Below are positions 46,337-55,404 of a stretch of DNA of 64,000 nucleotides, piece after piece (positions within the stretch are counted from its first letter, which is position 1; every line of letters starts with the position of its first letter). Both the position numbers and the translations under genes were made by a program. A model generated the notes under the pieces. The model saw nothing but the letters and a program-made list of their open reading frames with translations. It did no database searches and was not told the origin of the DNA. The DNA lies in the NCBI RefSeq assembly GCF_017349315.1, contig NZ_JAFMPP010000004.1, forward strand, positions 124,001 through 188,000, in the 5' to 3' direction. This DNA comes from Jiella flava (GTDB lineage Bacteria; Pseudomonadota; Alphaproteobacteria; Rhizobiales; Rhizobiaceae).

Positions 46337-46750
46337 TTACGCCGTCAAGAGGGCGTTGGCGAATGCGCGGCGCTTGGCGTCGAGCACCTCCGGATCGTAG
46401 GGATCGCGTTGGCCATGCCCCCAGACCGGGCCGGGCCAGCCGGGATCGCCCGCGTGCCGCGCGATGACGTGGACATGCAGCATCTGGACGATGTTGCCGA
46501 GCGCGCCGACATTGATTTTTTCCGCCTTGGTGACGGTTTTCAGCGCCTTGGCGACCAGGCAGGTTTCGAAGGTCAGCATTGTCTGGTCGAGCGGCGTCAG
46601 ATCGTGGATTTCGGTGATGTCCGGACGCTGCGGCACCAGGATCAGCCATGGCCAGCGGCGGTCGTTCATCATCACGAGCTTGCACAGGCCGAGCGTTCCG
46701 ACCTCCGCGGTGTCGGCGCGCAGCCGCGGATCGAGTTGGAATGGGCGCAT
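46337..46750 (-). CDS. HIT family protein
   Basis: A 137-residue histidine-triad protein from ATG 46750, preceded by GGGAGGAG. LCKLVMMNDRRWPWLILVPQR lies at the N-terminus, and the triad motif is LHVHVIARHAGDPGWPGPVWG. Members hydrolyse nucleotide phosphoramidates or dinucleotides; the substrate here is not known. It sits between nudC and the SRP RNA, the usual rhizobial neighbourhood for this type. Confidence 0.92.
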   Translation of the reverse strand: MRPFQLDPRLRADTAEVGTLGLCKLVMMNDRRWPWLILVPQRPDITEIHDLTPLDQTMLTFETCLVAKALKTVTKAEKINVGALGNIVQMLHVHVIARHAGDPGWPGPVWGHGQRDPYDPEVLDAKRRAFANALLTA

Positions 46751-46828
46751 CGGCTTCAGTCTCCTCCCGAACGGTTCTTTCCGGCTCTCGACTTGCATTT
46801 AGCACGCAATTCACCGATATGGAGAGCC

Positions 46829-46925
46829 GGGAGGTTGGTGGTGGACGAGCCACTCGCCAACCGGGTCAGGTCCGGAAGGAAGCAGCCCTAACGAGCTATG
46901 GCACGGGTCGCCGTGCCAGCCTCCC
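46829..46925 (+). ncRNA. ffs: Signal recognition particle RNA (4.5S type)
   Basis: The apical domain is exact: GGTCAGGTCCGGAAGGAAGCAGCCCTAA contains the Ffh-binding tetraloop (GGAA) and the symmetrical internal loop. The outer ends GGGAGG (46829-46834) and CCTCCC (46920-46925) pair, giving an RNA of about 97 nt. It joins Ffh in cotranslational targeting of inner-membrane proteins. Exact ends are not certain. Confidence 0.93.
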
Positions 46926-47629
46926 ACCCCGCCGCTATTATAGCGACATAAGCCATCGGGCGGTTTTCGTCTGGTTTGCAGAGCGGCGGGATTTCGAGGG
47001 CGCGATTGCGGCAATTCGTGGCATCTGTACCGCTCGGTTCGTTCGGCTCGCTTTGAGGCTGAGCGTTGCTGACGAAACGTCGGCCATCTTCGAAGCGGTC
47101 AACGGCAGCGCGAGCGGCGGCGGCGGCAGATGTTGCCTATCCGCCTTTTGGAAAATCAATCGGTTAAGTGATTTCGGCCACTCGTTCGTTGCCACGCGGC
47201 GCGGACGATGCGAATCATAAGCGAGATTGTGCTTTTTTTCTGGGCTTTCGATGCAAATTCGATCACAATGAAGAATGGTGACGGATCGGCCTTGAATGGC
47301 GGTGGGGCGCTCGCGGTAAGGCTAGCGCAAGGCTATTTGAGCCAGGTGGAAGCCTTTGGCATTGCAGGCGGGATGATCCGTCGATCAGGTCCACGCAAGC
47401 CTGTCGTCGCACGTGGCGGTAGGGTTGTTTCCGGTTCGGTGTTCGCATCGGGCAAGAGTGCGCATCCCGCCGATGGCAAACGTGGTTGCGCGGATCACCC
47501 GCGCTGCGTGTGCCGAGGACAAAAAATCGCGACTCGGTCCCTCATGCAGGTCGCGTTCAGGATCGAAACAGCCTAATGGCCGGGATGCAATCATCGCAGG
47601 CCTTAGGAAACACGAAGCCGGATCGTCAG
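46926..47629. other. Intergenic region after the SRP RNA
   Basis: About 700 bases without a supported gene. A palindrome GCTATTATAGC lies close to the SRP RNA end. In many rhizobia dnaX follows the SRP RNA; here it does not. Open frames of 60-127 codons occur in several phases but lack domains or good starts. Confidence 0.45.
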
Positions 47630-47830
47630 ATGTACACACGCCTTACCGTTCTCACGATTCTGATCGCATTGTTCGGCGTTGCCATGAGCTATCTCGCGCA
47701 GCGTCCGACGCCGGGCGATCCGAACAGTTTCGTGGCGTCCATTTCCGGGGGCAGTTGCGATTATACGGCCGGCACCCTCTGCCGCATCCAGCGTAACCAG
47801 AATCAGCCCCAGGGACAGGTCCAGTTCTGA
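47630..47830 (+). CDS. Hypothetical small protein with one membrane segment
   Basis: A frame of 66 residues from ATG 47630 (MYTRLTVLTILIALFGVAMSYLAQ), with a hydrophobic N-terminal helix, then GDPNSFVASISGGSCDYTAGTLCR with two Cys and a Gln/Asn-rich end. The frame is open to 47486, and ATG 47576 is possible. The Shine-Dalgarno signal is weak. It could be an exported peptide; I do not recognise it. Confidence 0.4.
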   Translation: MYTRLTVLTILIALFGVAMSYLAQRPTPGDPNSFVASISGGSCDYTAGTLCRIQRNQNQPQGQVQF

Positions 47831-47897
47831 TTCCGAAGGCCATTTCGGGTCAAAAGCGGCATGAGGCGTCTTACCCTCGCCATCGAGCGGGGATAGA

Positions 47898-49409
47898 ATG
47901 CGGCCCATGAAAACCTTCGACATGTCCCGCGATAATTTGCCGGCCGATTGCCCGGAGGCGACGCCGGCCAAGCCTTTTCACGACGCTGAAGCGGCGATTG
48001 CCGAGCTGAGGCGCCTCTACGATCGATCCGTCACCTTTCTGGCGGATCGCTTCGAGACGGTTTTGAAGAGCGCCACCGCCAGCCGGCGCTACCGCGCGTT
48101 CTACCCGCAGGTGGCCTTGACCACCCGGACCCATGCGCGGGTCGATTCCCGTCTCGCCTTTGGCCATGTGCCGCTGCCCGGGGACTACGCCGCCACGATC
48201 ACCCGGCCGGATCTCTTCGATCGCTATCTCATCGAGCAGTTCGAGCTGCTGCTGAAAAATCACGGCCAGCCGATCCTCATTGGTGATTCCGCAACGCCGA
48301 TCCCGCTGCATTTTGCCTTGCCGGATGGCGTCTATGTCGATGGGGCAGCGGCCGAACGCCTCGACCATCCGCTGCGCGACGTCTTCGATGTGCCGGACCT
48401 GACGGCCACCGACGACCGGATCGTCAACGGCACCTTCGAGCCGAAGCTGGGCGAAGCTTTGCCGCTCGCCCCCTTCACGGCGCAACGGGTCGATTATTCG
48501 CTGCACCGCCTGTCCCACTACACGGCGACGCGGCCACGGCACTTCCAGAACTTCGTGTTGTTCACGAACTATCAGTTCTATGTCGACGAATTCTGTGCGA
48601 TGGCCCGGGCGATGATGCGCGAGGGTGGCCAAGGATACGATGAATTCGTTGAGCCTGGCGACGTCGTCACGCCCGCCGGCGCTGGCGAGCCCGCATCGGG
48701 CGTTGCGCCCGCCCGGCTGCCGCAGATGCCGGCCTATCATCTCAAGCGCGGCCACGGCCAAGGCGTGACGATGATCAATATCGGTGTCGGCCCCTCCAAC
48801 GCCAAGACGATCACCGACCATGTCGCGGTGCTGCGCCCCCATGCCTGGCTGATGCTCGGTCATTGCGCCGGACTGCGTAACAGCCAGGCGCTCGGCGACT
48901 ATGTGCTCGCCCATGCCTATGTCCGCGAAGATCACGTTCTCGATGCCGATCTGCCGCTCTGGGTGCCGATCCCGGCGCTCGCCGAGGTTCAAGTGGCCTT
49001 GGAAAAGGCGGTGGAGGAGGTGACAGGCCTCTCAGGCTACGATTTGAAGCGGATTATGCGCACCGGCACCGTCGCCACCATCGACAATCGCAATTGGGAG
49101 CTGCGCGATCAGCGTGATCCGGTGCAGCGGCTGTCCCAGTCGCGGGCGATCGCGCTCGACATGGAGTCGGCGACGATTGCGGCCAACGGCTTTCGCTTCC
49201 GGGTGCCCTACGGCACGCTGCTGTGCGTGTCGGACAAGCCGCTGCACGGCGAATTGAAGCTGCCCGGCATGGCGACGGACTTCTACAAGCGGCAGGTCGC
49301 TCAGCATCTGAGGATCGGCATGCGGGCGCTCGATCTGATGAGCGAGCTGCCGTCGGAGCGGGTGCATTCGCGCAAGCTGCGCTCCTTCTTCGAGACGGCG
49401 TTTCAATGA
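47898..49409 (+). CDS. amn: AMP nucleosidase
   Basis: A 503-residue protein. The N-terminal half (~25-190) has LYDRSVTFLADRFETVL and RAFYPQVALTTRTHARVDSRLAFGHVPLPGDYAATIT, the Amn-specific domain. The C-terminal half is a nucleoside-phosphorylase fold with INIGVGPSNAKTITDHVAVLRPHAWLMLGHCAGLR, YVLAHAYVREDHVLD and ALDMESATIAANGFRFRVPYGTLLCVSDKPLHGE. The catalytic Asp and Glu are in DMESA and CVSDKP. It hydrolyses AMP to adenine and ribose 5-phosphate, so it may adjust nucleotide pools. Start ATG 47898, or 47907. Confidence 0.96.
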   Translation: MRPMKTFDMSRDNLPADCPEATPAKPFHDAEAAIAELRRLYDRSVTFLADRFETVLKSATASRRYRAFYPQVALTTRTHARVDSRLAFGHVPLPGDYAATITRPDLFDRYLIEQFELLLKNHGQPILIGDSATPIPLHFALPDGVYVDGAAAERLDHPLRDVFDVPDLTATDDRIVNGTFEPKLGEALPLAPFTAQRVDYSLHRLSHYTATRPRHFQNFVLFTNYQFYVDEFCAMARAMMREGGQGYDEFVEPGDVVTPAGAGEPASGVAPARLPQMPAYHLKRGHGQGVTMINIGVGPSNAKTITDHVAVLRPHAWLMLGHCAGLRNSQALGDYVLAHAYVREDHVLDADLPLWVPIPALAEVQVALEKAVEEVTGLSGYDLKRIMRTGTVATIDNRNWELRDQRDPVQRLSQSRAIALDMESATIAANGFRFRVPYGTLLCVSDKPLHGELKLPGMATDFYKRQVAQHLRIGMRALDLMSELPSERVHSRKLRSFFETAFQ

Positions 49410-49437
49410 CATCGGACATTTTGGCTTGAGCGACGCC

Positions 49438-50424
49438 ATGTCTCGGATTCGACGAACGCTGGCCTTCGGGCTGGCCCTGATGGTGTCGCTGGCGATCGTC
49501 GGCGGGTTTTTCGGTCGCGATGTGCCGTTCTTCGATTCGCTGGCGCATTTTCGCGCGCATCTCGCGGTAATTTTGTTCGCGCTGGCGGTTTTGCTGCTGT
49601 TCTCGCGCAGCGTGCTCGGCGCGATCGTTTCGGCGGCAATCGCGGCCTATGCGGCCGTCACCGTGTTTGCCTATGTTGTGCCGCAACCGGCCGGCACCGC
49701 CTCGGCTCCCGCTGGCCGGACGGCGCTGACGCTGCTGCAGATGAACCTGAAATACGACGCAGAAGCGCAGCCGGCGATTGCGACGATCGAGCAGGTGAAG
49801 CCTGATATCGTGACGATGCAGGAGATCAACCAGCGCTGGCTCGACGCCATGAACGGCCTCAACGCGGTTTATCCCTATCGCGTCGTCTGCGGCGCTGGCC
49901 ACCACGGCGGTGTCGCGATCTTCTCGAAGCTCGCCTTCGCATCGCCAACAGCAAATTGCCACGCCACGGACGGCTTTGTCGCGCAGCGGCTCGATCTCGG
50001 GAACGGGCGCGGCCTGACGGTGGCATCGGAGCATCTGGAATGGCCTTGGCCGCATCGGCAGGGCCTGCAGATGGCCTCGCTGGGGCGTGTCCTGCCGGCG
50101 CTTGAACAGCCGGACCTGGTGTCCGGTGATTTCAATGCCGTCGCCTGGAGCGGCACGGTGCAGCGCTTTGCGGAGGCAACCAGCACCCGGCCGGTTCACG
50201 GCATCGGCCCGACCTGGCTGGCGCGTGAGCTGCCCGACGTTCTGCGCCCGCTGATCGGTCTGCCGATCGACAATATCCTGGTCTCAAAGGATGTGGAGGT
50301 GCTCGCCGTTGCGCGGCAGCCGGCGACGGCTTCCGACCATCTGCCGGTGCTGCTCCATTTCACCGTGGCGCCCGCACAACCCGCCGCAGCGACCGCTGCG
50401 ACATCTGACAAGACCCGCCCGTAA
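49438..50424 (+). CDS. Membrane-anchored endonuclease/exonuclease/phosphatase family protein
   Basis: About 328 residues from ATG 49438. The first ~85 residues hold about three hydrophobic segments. The catalytic EEP domain follows from ~95, with LLQMNLKYD (Asn), PDIVTMQEINQRW (Glu), EHLEWPWPHRQGLQM, LVSGDFNAVAWSG (Asp-Asn) and ATASDHLPVLLHF (His). This is the set of the DNase I/sphingomyelinase superfamily, resembling AvrRvi-type and YafD-like proteins. The domain is probably periplasmic; substrate not known. It begins 28 bases after amn. Confidence 0.85.
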   Translation: MSRIRRTLAFGLALMVSLAIVGGFFGRDVPFFDSLAHFRAHLAVILFALAVLLLFSRSVLGAIVSAAIAAYAAVTVFAYVVPQPAGTASAPAGRTALTLLQMNLKYDAEAQPAIATIEQVKPDIVTMQEINQRWLDAMNGLNAVYPYRVVCGAGHHGGVAIFSKLAFASPTANCHATDGFVAQRLDLGNGRGLTVASEHLEWPWPHRQGLQMASLGRVLPALEQPDLVSGDFNAVAWSGTVQRFAEATSTRPVHGIGPTWLARELPDVLRPLIGLPIDNILVSKDVEVLAVARQPATASDHLPVLLHFTVAPAQPAAATAATSDKTRP

Positions 50425-50526
50425 AAGAGCATTGGCGCATCCTTTCGGACGGCCGGCGCGGTCGCATGTCGGGCTTTGCAGCGGCGGTGCCGCGCGTTGT
50501 TTCGGCAGGGCCGCAGCCTTGGGGGA

Positions 50527-51732
50527 TCAGCGAGCCCGGTGCTCGAGCGCCTTCATCACGCCGCGCAGCTCAGCCAGGCCCTTCAGCCGACCGATCGCAG
50601 GATAGCCCGGTTGGGCCTTGCGCGAAAGGTCGTCGAGAATGTCCTGGCCGTGATCCGGCCGGAAGGGGATCGAGACATCGGCGCGTCCGGCGGCCTTGCG
50701 GCGCTTTTCCTCTGCGAGCGCTGCCGCGACGAGCGCCACCATGTCGGTGTCACCCGCCAGATGCTCCGCTTCGTAGAACGAGCAGGGTATCGCATCATCC
50801 TCGCGCACGGTGTTGCGCAAGTGCAGGAAATGTACGCGCCCGCCGAGCCGCTCCATCATGCCGGGGAGATCGTTCTCCGCGCTGACGCCCAGCGATCCGG
50901 AGCAGAGCGTGATGCCGTTCGCCGGCAGATCGACGGCCCGCAGGATCGCCGCGTAATGGGCTTCGCTCGACATGATCCGCGGCAGGCCGAGCAGCGGGAA
51001 GGGCGGATCGTCGGGATGGCAGCACAGCCGCATGCCGAGGTCCTCGGCCACGGGCGCCACCTCCGCCAAAAAGTCGATGAAATGGCGGCGCAGTTGATCC
51101 TCGTCGATGGCGCCATATTCGGCGAGATGCGCCCGCACCTCGGCCAGACTGAAATGCTCGGCCGCTCCTGGAAGGCCGAAGACGACATTTTCGGCAAGCG
51201 TGGTTTTACGATTCTCGTCCATTTCGGCGAAGCGGCGCTCGGCCGCGGCAACGACCGCTTCGGAAAAGCTCTCGCGGCTGCCTGGGCGCTCCAGAATAAA
51301 GATGTCGAAGGCCGCGAAGTCGATGAGGTCGAATCGCATCGCCGTGCCGCCATGGGCGACGCGGAAGGCGAGATCGGTGCGCGTCCAGTCGAGAACGGGC
51401 ATGAAATTGTAGCAGACGGTCTCGATGCCCGCGGCCTTGAGATGCGTCAGGCTGGTCTTGTAGTTCGCGATGTGCTCGCGGACGTCACCGGTCTGCTTCT
51501 TGATGTCTTCCGAGACCGGCAGGCTTTCGACGACTTCCCATGCGATACCCGACGGTGTTCCATCCTTGCGGGTGGCGATTTCGGCCTTTCGGGTCTCGAT
51601 CATGTCGGGCGCCCACACCGAGCCGGTCGGCACGTGGTGAAGCGCCGAGACCACGCCCTCGACGCCGGCTTGCGTCATGGCGTCGATGCTCACCAGATCG
51701 CTAGGGCCGAACCAACGCCACGTTTGCCGCAT
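50527..51732 (-). CDS. uxuA: Mannonate dehydratase
   Basis: A 401-residue protein from ATG 51732 (MRQTWRWFGPSDLVSIDAMTQAGVEGVVSALHH), which reads as UxuA throughout: ETVCYNFMPVLDWTRTDL, RLCCHPDDPPFPLLGLPRI, CSGSLGVSAENDLP, VHFLHLRNTVRED and IPFRPDHGQDILDD. The metal ligands would be in CCHPDD, CSGS and PDHG. It converts D-mannonate to 2-keto-3-deoxygluconate in hexuronate breakdown. No other uxu or uxa gene is beside it, so it is an orphan here. Confidence 0.95.
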   Translation of the reverse strand: MRQTWRWFGPSDLVSIDAMTQAGVEGVVSALHHVPTGSVWAPDMIETRKAEIATRKDGTPSGIAWEVVESLPVSEDIKKQTGDVREHIANYKTSLTHLKAAGIETVCYNFMPVLDWTRTDLAFRVAHGGTAMRFDLIDFAAFDIFILERPGSRESFSEAVVAAAERRFAEMDENRKTTLAENVVFGLPGAAEHFSLAEVRAHLAEYGAIDEDQLRRHFIDFLAEVAPVAEDLGMRLCCHPDDPPFPLLGLPRIMSSEAHYAAILRAVDLPANGITLCSGSLGVSAENDLPGMMERLGGRVHFLHLRNTVREDDAIPCSFYEAEHLAGDTDMVALVAAALAEEKRRKAAGRADVSIPFRPDHGQDILDDLSRKAQPGYPAIGRLKGLAELRGVMKALEHRAR

Positions 51733-52097
51733 CACCACTCCTTCGTCGTCAACCACCGGAAACCGGAAAGACCGGCTTTTACATCAAAAGGTCCGACCGG
51801 AAGAGCCCAAAACCCGGCGCGTGCGAAGATCGTCACGACAATCAGCGAGCCGGCGGCGGCCGTTGCGGCATCGGCGACAGCCGAACCAAAGACGCCGCCG
51901 ATGAAGGTCGACAGAAGGAGACAGACCTGGGCGAGGCCTTCGGTTCATCCGGGCGGTGGGGTATTCGCCTTGTCTGCCACGAAATCGGCATGCGGCTGGG
52001 GACGCATGGAAGGTTGGCCGGCCGTGGCAACGCTTATTGACCCGCTGCCAACGGCGTGGCGGAACTTTTGAGCATTTACAAATTCTGTTGCCGAAAA

Positions 52098-52116
52098 GCC
52101 GCAAGGTGATTGCGGC
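52098..52116. other. Small perfect hairpin
   Basis: GCCGCAA-GGTGA-TTGCGGC has 7-bp arms and a 5-nt loop, about 25 bases upstream of the candidate RirA box. It could be the end of a short transcript or have no role. Confidence 0.35.
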
Positions 52117-52140
52117 TGAAAGAAGGCGGTTCGTAATTGT

Positions 52141-52155
52141 TGACTTTAAATATCA
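52141..52155. promoter_or_regulatory. Candidate RirA iron-responsive operator upstream of the TonB receptor
   Basis: TGACTTTAAATATCA has the exact TGA-N9-TCA spacing described for iron-responsive operators recognised by RirA in rhizobia. It lies about 150 bases upstream of the receptor start. A matching box precedes the biosynthesis operon at 63714. Confidence 0.65.
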
Positions 52156-52302
52156 TGATAAATAGCACTATCCGGGCAAGGCCGCTAGGATATGCCTCTA
52201 AGTCATTGGAATATCTTTGAGAAACGGCCATTTCCCTGTGGGTCGAGTGGATCCGGATCATTCCGGAATGATGTCGGCCGTCGCTATGATTGGGCCGTTT
52301 CA

Positions 52303-54546
52303 ATGCGTGTATCCGCTTTCACCTTCCGCAATGTCCTTTCCCGCAGTACAGCGCTTTTCGTCATCGCTTCAATGGCGGCCGCCGTCTCGGCTCCTGCCAG
52401 AGCGCAACAAGAGGGTCAGACGATTTCGCTCGATACGGTGGTGATCACCGGCGGGCGCTCGCCGCAGCGGATCTCAGAGACGGCGCACACGATCTATGTC
52501 GTCGACAAAAAGGAAATCCAGGAAAAGGCGCGGGCCGGGCTGACGCTCAAGGACATTCTGGCCGAAGATATTCCCGCCTTCGATGTCTCCAGCCGTGGCA
52601 CTCGTACCAATTACGGCCAGAATCTGCGTGGCCGGACGGCGCTGATCCTGATTGACGGCGTCTCGCTCAATTCGGCGCGCTCGATCAGTCGTCAGTTGGA
52701 CTCGATCGATCCGTTCAATGTGGCGCGTGTCGAGGTGCTCTCCGGCGCGACCGCGCTTTATGGCGGGAACGCCACCGGCGGCATCATCAACATCATCACC
52801 AAAAAGGGGCGCGATGCGAAGCCCGGCCTCCATGGCGAAGTGACGGCCGGAGCCCAGTCGGGCTTCAACAGCCACGAAGACCGCGACATCAACGGTGGCG
52901 CAGCGGTCACCTACAACGACGACACCTGGGACATGCGCATTTCGATCGCGGGCAGCAGTACCGGCGCCTTTTTCGATGGCGATGGCCACATGGTCATCCC
53001 GGACATCACCCAGACCTCGACCCAATTCAATCGCGAACTCGATCTTTTCGCCAATGCCGGCCTGCAGATCGATGCCAATCAGCGGCTCGAAGTGACAGCG
53101 CAATATTACAACAGCGCGCAGAAGAGCCCTTACGGCCTCTATTTCGGCACCAACTATTCAGGTTTGCGGGGCAGGCCGGACGACATCGAGGTGCGTGACG
53201 GCTACCAGTCCGACGTCAATCCGGCGACCCGGCGCCGAATGCTGACGGCCAGTTATTCCAACGAGAATTTTTACGGCCAGCAGCTTCTTCTGCAGGGATT
53301 TTGGCGCTCCGAAAAGCTTGACTTCAACCCGTTCCCCGATTCCAGCGGCCGCTTCTTCTCGGCCTCGAGCCAGAATACCGACTATTACGGCTATCAGGCG
53401 GCGATCGTCACCAATCCGCTCGACAATCTGAAAGTCACGTTCGGCTCGGATGGCGATGTCGACGACTTCAACGCCAGTCAAACGATCTTCAATCCGGCCT
53501 TGTCGGCCGCCACGGGTGCGATGGATCTCGAAACCTTCGCCAATATCGGTCGCTATCCGGGGGTGAAGGTCTCCAAGCTCGCCGGTTTCGTGGAGGCGAA
53601 TTACGAGGCGACAAACTGGTTGACGATCACCGGCGGCTATCGCCATCAATACGTCAAGACCGACATCGACGACTTCGTCGCCACCGCCCAGCAATCGGCA
53701 ATCGCACTCGGCTTGGCGACCGGTGCCGATACGATTCCCGGCGGTTCGGCCGACTATGCGGCGGATCTTTTCAACCTCGGCGCGACGGTCAATGTCGGCA
53801 CCGGCCAGCAGGTCTATGCGAATTTCAGCCAGGGCTTCGAGCTTCCGGACCCGGCGAAATATTATGGCCAGGGCCGCTACAGCTTGATCGGCGGCCGCTA
53901 CGTGCTGCTCTCCTCGGTCAATGTCGACGATTCGCAGCTCGGCGCGATCAAGACCAATTCCTACGAGGTCGGCTACCGCTACGATAATGATGTCGTCAAT
54001 GCGCAGGTCGCCGGCTACTACTCCCTGTCCGACAAGACGATCGAATACAATCGCACCTCGCTGCTCATCAGTCTGGCCGACCTGGACAGGCGGGTCTATG
54101 GCGTCGAAGGCAAGGTCGACGTCAAGTTGCCCCGCGGCTTCGACACCGGCCTCACCGGTCACTATGTGCGTACCGAGGTGAAGAATGGCGGCGAATGGCA
54201 GGCCTCCAGCGTCACCGACGCCAGCAACTCGACTCTCGGCGGTCATATCGGCTGGTCGAACGATGTGTTCCGGGTGGCGCTCAACGGTCAGCACGTGTTC
54301 GATTATACCGACCACAACGATTTGAAGCTCAAGGGCTACACGCTGTTCGACCTCGTCGGCTCTTACAAATACGAGCCCGCCGACATCACGGTGAACTTTG
54401 GCGTCCTCAACCTCTTCGACAAGGACTACACGACGATCTGGGGGCAGCGTGCCAAAATCTTCTACGGCGCCTATGCCGGCGACAAGGTGTTCGACTACAA
54501 GGGGCGCGGCCGCACCTTCACCGTCTCGATGACAAAGACGTTCTGA
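52303..54546 (+). CDS. TonB-dependent siderophore receptor (RhtA/IutA-like)
   Basis: The start at ATG 52303 gives 747 residues with a signal peptide (MRVSAFTFRNVLSRSTALFVIASMAAAVSAPARAQQ). A TonB box-like stretch DTVVITG follows, then a plug domain (~50-165) with RGTRTNYGQNLRGRTALILIDGVSLNSAR and VEVLSGATALYGGNATGGIINIITKKG. A long beta-barrel ends with FTVSMTKTF, the terminal Phe used for outer-membrane assembly. ISFQGFELPDPAKYYGQG-type barrel sequence (FSQGFELPDPAKYY) resembles hydroxamate/citrate siderophore receptors such as RhtA. It takes up the ferric siderophore made by the minus-strand genes. Confidence 0.9.
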   Translation: MRVSAFTFRNVLSRSTALFVIASMAAAVSAPARAQQEGQTISLDTVVITGGRSPQRISETAHTIYVVDKKEIQEKARAGLTLKDILAEDIPAFDVSSRGTRTNYGQNLRGRTALILIDGVSLNSARSISRQLDSIDPFNVARVEVLSGATALYGGNATGGIINIITKKGRDAKPGLHGEVTAGAQSGFNSHEDRDINGGAAVTYNDDTWDMRISIAGSSTGAFFDGDGHMVIPDITQTSTQFNRELDLFANAGLQIDANQRLEVTAQYYNSAQKSPYGLYFGTNYSGLRGRPDDIEVRDGYQSDVNPATRRRMLTASYSNENFYGQQLLLQGFWRSEKLDFNPFPDSSGRFFSASSQNTDYYGYQAAIVTNPLDNLKVTFGSDGDVDDFNASQTIFNPALSAATGAMDLETFANIGRYPGVKVSKLAGFVEANYEATNWLTITGGYRHQYVKTDIDDFVATAQQSAIALGLATGADTIPGGSADYAADLFNLGATVNVGTGQQVYANFSQGFELPDPAKYYGQGRYSLIGGRYVLLSSVNVDDSQLGAIKTNSYEVGYRYDNDVVNAQVAGYYSLSDKTIEYNRTSLLISLADLDRRVYGVEGKVDVKLPRGFDTGLTGHYVRTEVKNGGEWQASSVTDASNSTLGGHIGWSNDVFRVALNGQHVFDYTDHNDLKLKGYTLFDLVGSYKYEPADITVNFGVLNLFDKDYTTIWGQRAKIFYGAYAGDKVFDYKGRGRTFTVSMTKTF

Positions 54547-54552
54547 TCGACG

Positions 54553-55380
54553 ATGGTCATGACCTCCATCGACGAGGCAACGCCCGCCGGCCGAAAGGCC
54601 GCGGGCGTTGCACTGTTCCATCTGCTCGGCGTTGGCTATGCCGCCGGCACGACCCGCATCTTGCCGACGCTCAATCTTACCATTCCTGCCGGGCGGTTCG
54701 TCGCGTTGATCGGACATAACGGTTCGGGCAAGTCGACCCTGCTGTCGCTGCTCGCCCGCCAGTGCCGGCCGAGCGAGGGCGAGATTCTGCTCGATGACCG
54801 GCCGATGAACAGCCTTGGACAGCGCGCCTTTGCCTGCCGCGTCGGCTGGTTGCCGCAGCATCCGCCGCTGGCAGCGACCATGACCGTCGCGGAGGTCGCC
54901 CGCTTCGGACGCTATCCCTGGCGCGGCCCTTTCGCCCGCTATCGGGCTGATGATCACCAAGCTATCGCTGACGCCCTCGAGCAGGTCGGTTTAGCCGGCA
55001 TGGCGGATCGGGCGATGGCGAGCTTGTCGGGCGGCGAGCGGCAGCGGGCCTGGCTCGCCATGCTGCTCGCCCAGGAACCGTCGTGTCTGCTCCTCGACGA
55101 GCCAACCGCCGCCCTCGACCTCAAGCATCAGATCGAGGTCTTGCAGCTGTTGCGTCGGCTGCGCGAGGAGCGCAATCTCACCATTGTCATGGCCATTCAC
55201 GACATCGGCATGGCGGCGCGGTTTGCCGACCACATGATCGCGCTGAAGGACGGCCGTCCGGTCTTCGACGGTTCGCCTGATGCACTGCTGGGCCCGGGGG
55301 TGCTGTCGAAGATCTTCGACTTACCGATCGGCACGATCCGCCCGCGAGCGGACGGACCGTCCGTCGTCTACCCCCTTTAA
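54553..55380 (+). CDS. Ferric siderophore ABC transporter ATP-binding protein (FhuC-like)
   Basis: A 275-residue ATPase. Walker A is GHNGSGKST, the Q-loop VGWLPQHPP, the signature SLSGGERQRAWLAMLLAQEP, Walker B LLLDEPTAALD and the H-loop AIHDIGMAARFADHMIALKDG. The spacing and the DLKHQIEVLQLLR stretch are of the FepC/FhuC group. Start ATG 54553 is six bases after the receptor stop, so it belongs to the same transcript. It powers import through the FhuB-like permease at 56313. Confidence 0.94.
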   Translation: MVMTSIDEATPAGRKAAGVALFHLLGVGYAAGTTRILPTLNLTIPAGRFVALIGHNGSGKSTLLSLLARQCRPSEGEILLDDRPMNSLGQRAFACRVGWLPQHPPLAATMTVAEVARFGRYPWRGPFARYRADDHQAIADALEQVGLAGMADRAMASLSGGERQRAWLAMLLAQEPSCLLLDEPTAALDLKHQIEVLQLLRRLREERNLTIVMAIHDIGMAARFADHMIALKDGRPVFDGSPDALLGPGVLSKIFDLPIGTIRPRADGPSVVYPL

Positions 55381-55404
55381 ACCGGAAAAGCTGGAGGTCT
55401 GCCC

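Larger units (their letters stand above)
51733..52302. other. Regulatory intergenic region upstream of the iron locus
   Basis: About 570 bases with no convincing gene. It contains a small perfect hairpin at 52098-52116 and a TGA-N9-TCA box at 52141-52155. An AT-rich stretch (52115-52175) probably contains the receptor promoter. The signal-like MRVSAFTF at 52303 is a better gene start than the in-frame ATG at 52192. Confidence 0.6.

Noticed and set aside
45204-46853. A 549-codon minus-strand frame that would join a long N-terminus to NudC
   Set aside because: The first ~225 codons are out of phase with the real HIT gene and Arg/Pro-rich, and they cross the likely nudC ribosome-binding site. 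NudC starts at 46178.
53158-54960. A 600-codon minus-strand frame
   Set aside because: It is opposite the TonB receptor and the FhuC-like gene, both of which have full family motifs.
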